Source: Bacteriovorax sp. BSW11_IV
Lineage (GTDB): Bacteria > Bdellovibrionota > Bacteriovoracia > Bacteriovoracales > Bacteriovoracaceae
Assembly (NCBI RefSeq): GCF_000447755.1
Contig: NZ_AUNE01000059.1
Coordinates: forward strand, 1-46,191
Direction: 5' to 3'
Length of the DNA stretch: 46,191 nt
Below, piece by piece: positions 25,373 to 31,256 of this stretch. The stretch's first letter is position 1. Each line of letters starts with the position of its first letter. Position numbers and translations under genes: made by a program. A model generated the notes under the pieces. It saw only the letters and a program-made list of their open reading frames with translations, had not been told where the DNA came from and did not search any database.

Positions 25373-25885
25373 CTAGTTTCCAAATGCAAATAATGAATCA
25401 ACTTCATCATCTGTAATATCGTTAAATAAAAAATCACTTTCACTTTTCAATACCGGAGTTTCATTATTATCTACAAAAACTTCCTGTAAAAAATATTCAA
25501 GCTGATCTCTTGTTGTTCTTATTTTATTTTTAAGTTGTGCTGGATTTGTCATGTCTTTGAATACTAATCCAAGTTGATACTCAGCACCTGCATGTTCAAC
25601 TGGAAGTAGATATAAACCACCTGAACTTGTATCAAAACTTAAACGAAAATCATCTTCATCTTTAGTATTTGGAATCATGTCAATTAAGGCCTTCGCCGCT
25701 TGCCACAAACCACTTGTTAGAGCACCAATGGCCTCTTTTTCAATTTCATTTTGAAAATAAGATTTCGAATAAAGAAGTACACCGTCCCTACGTGCAAAGA
25801 TAACTGCAAAATTATCTACGACTGAGAAGTTTGCTACATTTTCGAAAAAGTCATTCACAGAATTTATAAACTTTTCTTGATTCAC
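25373..25885 (-). CDS. Roadblock/LC7-like protein, probable MglA regulator (MglB-like)
   Basis: MglB proteins are Roadblock-fold GTPase activators of MglA. This 170-residue protein has a Roadblock-like pattern: a strand-loop-strand DNFAVIFARRDGVLLYSKSY, a central helix EKEAIGALTSGLWQAAKALI, and beta strands SGGLYLLPVEHAGAEYQLGL. An acidic C-terminal tail (NDITDDEVDSLFAF) is added that typical MglB lacks. The sequence is divergent, so the MglB role is inferred from the fold pattern plus adjacency (12 nt before mglA). The GTG at 25885 has a full AAGGAG 7 nt upstream. Confidence 0.65.
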   Translation of the reverse strand: MNQEKFINSVNDFFENVANFSVVDNFAVIFARRDGVLLYSKSYFQNEIEKEAIGALTSGLWQAAKALIDMIPNTKDEDDFRLSFDTSSGGLYLLPVEHAGAEYQLGLVFKDMTNPAQLKNKIRTTRDQLEYFLQEVFVDNNETPVLKSESDFLFNDITDDEVDSLFAFGN

Positions 25886-25903
25886 AATGTGACTCCTTTC
25901 ACA

Positions 25904-26497
25904 TTACATTTTTCTTCTATTCTCTAGCGCCTTTGAAATTGTGAGAGAGTCCAAGTGTTCTAAGCTACCACCCATTGGAATCCCAAACCCAATTCTATCA
26001 ACGACAACATTGTCCGGTAACAATCCCTTGATATACGAACAAGTTGCATCTCCTTCAACTGAAGGATTTACAGCTAAGATAACAGTTCCGACACCTTCGT
26101 TTTTAATTCTCTCTACGAGAAAATCCAAATTCAATTCATCTGGACCCACACCAAGAAGAGGATTTAAAACGCCACCTAAGATATGAAACTTCCCATCATA
26201 TTGACCACTGCGCTCGATCGCAAGCAAGTCACTGGCCGTTTCAACAATACACAGATTAGGGGAGTTAAAGCGCCCCTCGTTGCTACATATTTTACAAATA
26301 TTATTATCTGAAAACATACCGCATTTTTCACAGTGCTTAAGATCACATAGTCCATCCATTGCTTTAGCAAAGGCATGGAGTTCAGTCTTCTTCCACTTTG
26401 TCAGAAAAAGTACTTGTCTTAAGGCCGTTTTTTGACCAACTCCCGGAATTTTCGAGAATTGGTCAACTAAATCCATGAGTGTCTTAGGTAGTTCCAA
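25904..26497 (-). CDS. recR: Recombination mediator RecR
   Basis: RecR acts with RecF/RecO to load RecA at gaps. The 197-residue length is standard. An N-terminal helix-hairpin-helix (FSKIPGVGQKTALR), a zinc-binding C4 cluster (CEKCGMFSDNNICKIC), the Toprim signature LCIVETASDLLAIE and GGVLNPLLGVGPDEL are all present. The start is a TTG at 26497 with AGGA 7 nt upstream; starting at the next Met would cut the conserved N-terminal helix. It lies 9 nt after ybaB, the widely conserved dnaX-ybaB-recR order. Confidence 0.95.
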   Translation of the reverse strand: MELPKTLMDLVDQFSKIPGVGQKTALRQVLFLTKWKKTELHAFAKAMDGLCDLKHCEKCGMFSDNNICKICSNEGRFNSPNLCIVETASDLLAIERSGQYDGKFHILGGVLNPLLGVGPDELNLDFLVERIKNEGVGTVILAVNPSVEGDATCSYIKGLLPDNVVVDRIGFGIPMGGSLEHLDSLTISKALENRRKM

Positions 26498-26506
26498 CGT
26501 CTATTC

Positions 26507-26821
26507 CTAAAATAGTCCAGGGATATTTAATCCACCAGTTACTTTAGACATCGCCTTTGAAACCATATCTTGTGATTCTTTAACAGCTTGATTAACAGCA
26601 GTAAGAACTAGTTCTTCTAATGACTCAACATCATTTGGATCTACACATTCTTTATTAAGTTTAATTTCAAGAATTTCTTGCTTTCCATTAACTTTGATTT
26701 TTACCATTCCACCACCAGCAGAGATATCTAGTTCACGAGTTTCAAGCTCTCTTTGTAGAGTTGAAATCTTCTGTTGCATCATCTGTGCTTGCTTCATAAG
26801 GTGATTCATATTTTTAGACAT
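26507..26821 (-). CDS. ybaB: Nucleoid-associated protein YbaB/EbfC
   Basis: A small dimeric DNA-binding protein of 104 residues. The family pattern is clear: Met/Gln-rich N-terminal helix (MNHLMKQAQMMQQKISTLQ), beta strands AGGGMVKIKVNGKQEILEIKL, and a C-terminal helix with LVLTAVNQAVKESQDMVSKAM ending in Gly-rich GGLNIPGLF. It is transcribed with dnaX (11 nt upstream) and recR. Confidence 0.93.
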   Translation of the reverse strand: MSKNMNHLMKQAQMMQQKISTLQRELETRELDISAGGGMVKIKVNGKQEILEIKLNKECVDPNDVESLEELVLTAVNQAVKESQDMVSKAMSKVTGGLNIPGLF

Positions 26822-26832
26822 CTTGCCTCCAA

Positions 26833-28608
26833 TTATTTTTTATCAATTACGACTTTATCTACTTTTGAATTAAAAATATCCTGAGCTGAAACGATTAGAG
26901 GATCATTTAAAATTTTCTCTCTTTTTTCATTCAGCTTTTTTTCTTCATCCATTTCCTTGATATCTGCCCTAGAAATAAAATTTTCTTCCTCAGACTCAAC
27001 CATCATAATATTTAGTGAAACATCTTCGCAGTTGAAATATTTTTTCAAGTTATCAACAAGTTTTGCACGAGATTCACTTTCATTAATGTAATCGAAGAAT
27101 ACTTTTCCAGACTTTGAAAAACCTAATTCGACCATAACGCGTCTACCGTCATAATGAAGAGGCGACACAAGGTTGCCTTGTTCAAGATTTGAAGCGGCAG
27201 CAGGTGATATACCACCAAGAGCGCCAAGAAATCCTTCCCAAGTTTTCTCTCCATCAGATGTCAAAACAGGAGCACTCACCGATAGCTGGAATCTAGCAAC
27301 AGCTTCTTCATCCATTTGCGGCCCTTCTTCGGCCTGACTCATAGATTTTTCTTCTTCTATTTCTTCTAGGATCTTATCAAATTTGATTTCTTTTCTTTCT
27401 TCTTGAATAGGCTCAGGAGCTTCTTCTTTTTGAACCTCTGCTTGAACTTCTGTAGTCTCTTTCAAAACTTCAACTTCAGTTTTGATCGATTCAATTGGTT
27501 CTATTTTTTCAGTTTTTTTTTCTGTTTGTATTGATGGAATCACTGCAGATGAAGTTGCACCATCAAAGAAAGATCTTCTAAGGGCCAGCTTTTTTAGAAT
27601 TATTTCTAATGATTTAACAGGCAACAACGAATCCATCACCCAGTTTGCATCTTTTGAAATTGTCTCGTAAATCCACATTGACTCAGCTGGTGAAACATCA
27701 GCAGGCATTTTCCCAGAATCAATAAGTTCAAAAATATAATCAAGAACAGATGTTAATAGATTTTTAACACTGATATTTTCAGCAATAATCTCACGAACTT
27801 TCAATGAAACCGTTCTTTCATCTCCTACAAGTATTCCTTGCACTAGATCCTTAACGGCAGATATTTTTGCAATCCCTAATGCAAGAGAAACACGATCCTC
27901 TGTTACATTATTGTCTTCACAAAAACTAAGAACTTGATCAAATAATGAGAGCGTATCTCTAAATGATCCATTTCCTTGCTTACAAATAATTTCAATAAGC
28001 TCATCATTTTGAAATGAAATCCCCTCAACATTTGCAATATGCTTAACATGTTTTACAAGATCGGGGAGTGCTGCATTTCTGAAATCAAATCTTTGACAAC
28101 GCGAAAGTACCGTTCCCAATAATTTTTCAGGTTCAGTTGTCGCTAAAATAAAGACCGCATGCGCTGGTGGTTCTTCGAGTGTTTTCAACAATGCATTGAA
28201 TGCATTAGTTGAAAGCATATGAACCTCGTCAATAATATAAACTTTATATTTACCAACAGTTGGAAGATATTGAACGTTACTAATTAAATCACGAACATCA
28301 TCAACAGAATTATTAGATGCCCCATCAATTTCGATTACGTTCATCGACGATTGAGAATCAAAATCTTCACATGAATTACAGTGGCCACACGGATTGCCAT
28401 CATCCTGTCTGTTTTCACATCTAAGCGACTTGGCAAACATTCTTGCGATGGTTGTTTTTCCAATTCCGCGAGTTCCAGTCAAAATATAAGCGTGCCCAAT
28501 TTGATCGCGAGAAAGCGCATTTTGCAAAGAGCGCGTGATGTGCTCTTGACCGATGACTTCTTCGAATCTCTTTGGTCGCCATTTTCTGGCTAAAACCTGA
28601 TAAGACAT
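26833..28608 (-). CDS. dnaX: DNA polymerase III subunit gamma/tau DnaX
   Basis: DnaX forms the clamp-loader core; full-length tau also links polymerase and helicase. The 591-residue product has the AAA+ domains I-III at about 1-360: SYQVLARKWRPKRFEEVIGQ, Walker A GTRGIGKTT, zinc-binding C-x8-C-x2-C-x2-C (CENRQDDGNPCGHCNSC), Walker B VYIIDEVHML and sensor 1 FILATTEPEKLL. A long acidic, low-complexity Glu-rich linker follows (about 365-450), then a small C-terminal domain with GGISPAAASNLEQG. At codons 363-366 an A9 run sits exactly at the end of domain III and would give a gamma-like product on slippage (see site entry). The AGGG ribosome site precedes the ATG at 28608. Confidence 0.95.
   Translation of the reverse strand: MSYQVLARKWRPKRFEEVIGQEHITRSLQNALSRDQIGHAYILTGTRGIGKTTIARMFAKSLRCENRQDDGNPCGHCNSCEDFDSQSSMNVIEIDGASNNSVDDVRDLISNVQYLPTVGKYKVYIIDEVHMLSTNAFNALLKTLEEPPAHAVFILATTEPEKLLGTVLSRCQRFDFRNAALPDLVKHVKHIANVEGISFQNDELIEIICKQGNGSFRDTLSLFDQVLSFCEDNNVTEDRVSLALGIAKISAVKDLVQGILVGDERTVSLKVREIIAENISVKNLLTSVLDYIFELIDSGKMPADVSPAESMWIYETISKDANWVMDSLLPVKSLEIILKKLALRRSFFDGATSSAVIPSIQTEKKTEKIEPIESIKTEVEVLKETTEVQAEVQKEEAPEPIQEERKEIKFDKILEEIEEEKSMSQAEEGPQMDEEAVARFQLSVSAPVLTSDGEKTWEGFLGALGGISPAAASNLEQGNLVSPLHYDGRRVMVELGFSKSGKVFFDYINESESRAKLVDNLKKYFNCEDVSLNIMMVESEEENFISRADIKEMDEEKKLNEKREKILNDPLIVSAQDIFNSKVDKVVIDKK
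27513..27521 (-). promoter_or_regulatory. A9 slippery run in dnaX; candidate gamma-producing slippage site
   Basis: On the minus strand the codons GAA AAA AAA ACT (363-366) contain nine consecutive A. Reading one base back (or one extra A) gives AAC TGA, an immediate stop, for a product of about 366 residues. One base forward (or one A lost) gives CTG AAA AAA TAG, also an early stop. A weak 8-bp inverted repeat follows at 27462-27485, about 27 nt downstream. Thermus thermophilus dnaX makes gamma by slippage at an A9 run, and E. coli by -1 frameshifting. Confidence 0.55.
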
Positions 28609-28694
28609 AGCGTTACCCTAATTGGAATTTACAATTTAAATCTTGATAATGTTAGCTTATTGGAAACGAGTTTGACAGGATTTAATGAGGTTTT

Positions 28695-28797
28695 GGGGCA
28701 GCCGATCCATACAACACAATACCTCTACGGCTACCGTTGCTTCGTTCCCGACCTGGCGGAGTTCACCAAGAAAATACTCGCTGTAGGATCGACTACC
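28695..28797 (-). ncRNA. ffs: Signal recognition particle RNA (4.5S/small SRP RNA)
   Basis: This RNA, with Ffh, targets nascent membrane proteins. The minus strand carries the conserved apical core: GGTGAACTCCGCCAGGTCGG, then GAACGAAGCAACGGTAGC, with the GGAA-type tetraloop region as GGGAACGAAGCAACGG. The two ends form a continuous 12-bp helix (28786-28797 with 28697-28708), giving a ~103-nt small bacterial SRP RNA hairpin without an Alu domain. A near-consensus promoter ends 7 nt before the 5' end. There is no U-tract at the 3' side, so the end is probably formed by processing, or transcription reads on into dnaX. An adjacent ffs-dnaX pair is known in other bacteria. Confidence 0.93.
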
Positions 28798-28803
28798 GTG
28801 TGC

Positions 28804-28832
28804 ATCTTATTGATTGGAGGTCTTTGTGTCAA
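28804..28832 (-). promoter_or_regulatory. Near-consensus sigma-70 promoter of ffs
   Basis: TTGACA (28832-28827) and TAAGAT (28809-28804) are separated by exactly 17 nt on the minus strand. Seven bases further lies 28797, the predicted 5' end of the SRP RNA helix. It may also serve dnaX-ybaB-recR-mglBA. Confidence 0.85.
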
Positions 28833-28862
28833 CCCTATTAAAGTACGATTATGGTACATTAA

Positions 28863-29558
28863 CTATTTTCTAATAGTGGCCCTTGATTTCTCTGGCTGAC
28901 TATCAAAAGTTGGAATTTCTTTTACTGTGTCTCTACTTTTATCATTTATATCAAATCGTGTTGGCTCAGAATAATGATCTTTAGAGTCTTCAATATTCAT
29001 GGGAACAACAACAACTATTTTCTTATCAATATATACATAGTTTTCAGGAAGGTTAGGAATACCTGGATACTGAGCAATGAAGCCAAGATATTTTTTCTTA
29101 TCAACAAAAACAACTTCCTGCCCGTCGATCATGACATGATTTGCTGGTTGGTTCGCAATACCTGGATAGAAACTTGGATTCGTATTTATCTCGCTGGCCT
29201 TGAGTACAACAACATCCTTTCCTTCTATAAAAAGATGATTCTCTTTTTTGCCAGCAATTCCGGCGCTCTTTTTTAAATAGCTATCATATTCTGAGTCCGG
29301 AACAATCAAATAAGGATAGGCGATGACCTCATCTTTTTCATTCATAAAAATGTGGTTCGCTGGCCTAGTTGCAATTCCAATTTGTGTTGATAAAAATTTA
29401 TCGTATTTATGAAAGGGGACAATCACTGATGTTTTATTATCGATGTACAGATACTCGGCAGGTTTATCATTTAATCCACCATACTTCTTCTGCAACAACT
29501 GCGCATTTGCATTCATTGATAAAATCAAAGCTACTAATACAAATTTGGATACTTTCAT
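28863..29558 (-). CDS. Secreted protein made of five ~35-residue repeats
   Basis: The family is unknown. The start ATG at 29558 has GGGAG upstream and gives 231 residues with a clean signal peptide (MKVSKFVLVALILSMNANA). The mature part is almost entirely five repeats with the core pattern G-[IL]-x2-x-P-A-[NE]-[HY]-x-[FYM]-[IM]-[DNE]-x-K-x-x-V-[IV]-V. The first three cores are GLNDKPAEYLYIDNK, GIATRPANHIFMNEK and GIAGKKENHLFIEGK; the others are GIANQPANHVMIDGQ and GIPNLPENYVYIDKK. Each unit is probably a beta-hairpin, ending in Tyr-Pro or similar. The C-terminal ~30 residues are charged. The product is likely periplasmic or surface-exposed. It sits alone between the tRNA-Ser array and the SRP RNA. 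Confidence 0.8.
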   Translation of the reverse strand: MKVSKFVLVALILSMNANAQLLQKKYGGLNDKPAEYLYIDNKTSVIVPFHKYDKFLSTQIGIATRPANHIFMNEKDEVIAYPYLIVPDSEYDSYLKKSAGIAGKKENHLFIEGKDVVVLKASEINTNPSFYPGIANQPANHVMIDGQEVVFVDKKKYLGFIAQYPGIPNLPENYVYIDKKIVVVVPMNIEDSKDHYSEPTRFDINDKSRDTVKEIPTFDSQPEKSRATIRK

Positions 29559-29633
29559 GGTCTCTCCCTCTTTCACGTATCGGAGTAGACTTCTTTTTTT
29601 AAAATATTTTTATTTAAAAGTGCTTTAGCTTTA

Positions 29634-29911
29634 CTGAAAACAGGCAATTGGCCAAGCGTCAGCACTGGCGTATCATATTGAAGAAGAAAAGTGCAGATAG
29701 AGCAATGGCGGAGAACACTGAAAGCGAGAGCTTTCAGCAAGATTAGCCAAACGTCAGTGCTGGCGTATCAATTTGAAGTGGATGATATGAACAATTATAA
29801 AATGGCGGAGAACACTGAAAGCGCGAGCTTTCAGCTAGATTAGCCAAACGTCAGTGCCGGCGTATCATATTGAAGAAGAAAAGTGCAAATAAAGGAATGG
29901 CGGAGAACAAG
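29634..29911 (-). repeat. Tandem ~96-bp repeats copying the 3' end of tRNA-Ser
   Basis: Downstream of tRNA-Ser on the minus strand, the tRNA 3' end TGTTCTCCGCCATT recurs twice more, with CCA ends at 29803-29805 and 29706-29708 (periods of 95 and 97 bp). Each unit then has a variable ~30-bp part and a conserved ~30-bp part (around GATACGCC and CTGACG, and the imperfect palindrome CGTCAG..CTGGCG). It ends in a perfect 8-bp hairpin CTGAAAGC-NCNC-GCTTTCAG just before the next tRNA tail. The last unit is degenerate at its end. The first and third variable parts resemble each other more than the second. This fills the ~320-nt stretch lacking protein genes. Confidence 0.85.
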
Positions 29912-29986
29912 GGATTCGAACCCTCGATACGTTGCCGTATACACGCTTTCCAAGCGTGCGCCTTCGACCACTCGGCCAATTCTCCG
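29898..29986 (-). tRNA. tRNA-Ser (GGA anticodon)
   Basis: An 89-nt tRNA with encoded CCA. The acceptor stem is CGGAGAA/TTCTCCG, the D-arm contains GGCCGAGTGGTCGAAGGC, the anticodon loop TTGGAAA (anticodon GGA) is on a CACGC/GCGTG stem, a long class-II variable arm is present, and the T-loop is TTCGAAT. It decodes UCC/UCU. Its 3' end is copied in the tandem array that follows. Confidence 0.97.
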
Positions 29987-30020
29987 TAGAGAAATTTATA
30001 ACATTTATCGTAATTTCTGT

Positions 30021-30503
30021 CTAACCTTGTTTGTAGCTGTACTTTCCTCTTTTCTCACGAAAGAAAGTGGATAAAAGCTTAGAGCATTCAAAGTGTAAGA
30101 TGCCACCAGTTACTTTGAAAGCATGATTGAGACGATTGTCTTTATATAGATTGTAATTGAGACTTAGGGCGCCGCCTTTTGAATCATAAGCACCAAAAAC
30201 AACGCGCTTAACTCTTGCTTGAACCATGGCCGCAAGACACATTGGGCACGGCTCAAGAGTAACGTAGAGAGTACTATTAATTAGACGCCAATCTCCAATC
30301 TTTTGGGCAGCGGCCTTTATTGCTAAGATTTCGGCGTGGCCGCAAGGATCATTATTTTTTTCTTTGAAATTACATTCTTTGGCCAGCACTTCACCCTGAG
30401 GCCCTACGATAACTGCCCCTATAGGGACTTCATCTAATTTATAGGCCCTATTGGCCTCTTCAAGGGCCATTTGCATATACCAAAGATCATCTGAAACTTT
30501 CAA
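30021..30503 (-). CDS. tadA: tRNA-specific adenosine deaminase TadA
   Basis: TadA deaminates A34 to inosine in tRNA-Arg(ACG). The 160-residue length is standard. The zinc/catalytic motifs are HAEILAIKAA (His ligand and Glu proton shuttle) and PCPMC (two Cys ligands); FGAYDSKGGAL is also typical. The start is a TTG at 30503 that overlaps the upstream stop (TTGA). It preserves the usual N-terminal helix (DLWYMQMALEEANRAY), which the next Met would cut. Its known substrate, tRNA-Arg(ACG), is encoded in this window at 38941-39017. Confidence 0.95.
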   Translation of the reverse strand: MKVSDDLWYMQMALEEANRAYKLDEVPIGAVIVGPQGEVLAKECNFKEKNNDPCGHAEILAIKAAAQKIGDWRLINSTLYVTLEPCPMCLAAMVQARVKRVVFGAYDSKGGALSLNYNLYKDNRLNHAFKVTGGILHFECSKLLSTFFREKRGKYSYKQG

Positions 30504-31237
30504 ACAAGATTATCCTTTGAAAATTTTTGTTCGCGTACAAGTCTTTTCTTACTGCGCCAAAGTGTATTTAACTTTTTGTAATCTTCTTCAATTCTTTCTA
30601 ATGAGTCAAATAGTCTGAGCCCATATATATTAGGTCTTCCAATTGAATAGTTTCTTTTACTCACAATTTCACATTTTAGTGAAACCTCTGTTCCACCTTC
30701 ATGAAAAAAGACTTTAACGATTTCACCTGGCTTGTAATTTTCAAATGACTGGAGCCCAAGCGCCATTCTTCTCACATCAACAATTCGTCCTTCAACTTTT
30801 TTACCATCACTTTCAATATCAATCTTCAGGTCTGTTCTAAAGCGAAAGTCATATTCCCACCAACTCACGACTGGGTAGTACAGTGGAGAAGATAGGGCAT
30901 ACATCTGAATACTTTGAAATATAAGCGCCAGTACAAAAACGTAAATGATATTAAAGTGACCATAGACAAATATGCCATCATAAAGATGAAATAAGATATC
31001 GAGCATTATAAATAATGAAAGTGTCCAGTATGTGTAATAAAATCTCTTCAGTGATCTATAGTAGAAGCTATAAAAAATGGTGAGACCAATTACTTTTGCA
31101 AGAGGATAAAGAATATCACCTGTATAAACAGCAACACTGACCTCTCCAAGAACTAACAAAAAGAACACGCCCCAAAAAAGAATCTGAATTTTATTGTGGT
31201 CTTGACTAAGATTTAATTTTTCTAGAATTTCTATCAT
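30500..31237 (-). CDS. Membrane protein with C-terminal PilZ-like domain
   Basis: The 245-residue protein has about four membrane helices in the first half (about 18-38, 47-65, 70-92 and 95-116). The cytoplasmic C-terminal half matches the outline of a PilZ domain, which binds cyclic-di-GMP in many signalling proteins: FRFRTDLKIDIE, then VEGRIVDVRRMALGL and GEIVKVFF. The classic R-x3-R and D/N-x-S-x2-G motifs are degenerate here (RFRTD; DVRRMALG), so ligand binding is doubtful. It is 4 nt overlapped with tadA and follows the hybrid kinase gene by 20 nt, so the three may be co-transcribed. A c-di-GMP role is an inference only. Confidence 0.7.
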   Translation of the reverse strand: MIEILEKLNLSQDHNKIQILFWGVFFLLVLGEVSVAVYTGDILYPLAKVIGLTIFYSFYYRSLKRFYYTYWTLSLFIMLDILFHLYDGIFVYGHFNIIYVFVLALIFQSIQMYALSSPLYYPVVSWWEYDFRFRTDLKIDIESDGKKVEGRIVDVRRMALGLQSFENYKPGEIVKVFFHEGGTEVSLKCEIVSKRNYSIGRPNIYGLRLFDSLERIEEDYKKLNTLWRSKKRLVREQKFSKDNLV

Positions 31238-31256
31238 AAAACTATAATAGCTTTAA

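Noticed and set aside
28660-28899. Plus-strand 79-codon open frame across the SRP RNA
   Set aside because: It covers the ffs gene and its promoter on the opposite strand; the sequence is fully explained by the SRP RNA.
29634-29911. Possible CRISPR array at the tRNA-Ser repeats
   Set aside because: Only three units, the variable parts are related to each other, each unit carries a tRNA tail, and there are no cas genes.
29577-29986. tRNA-Ser as attachment site of a resident integrative element
   Set aside because: No integrase or phage-like gene is nearby; tails are regularly spaced at ~96 bp and not flanking an element.
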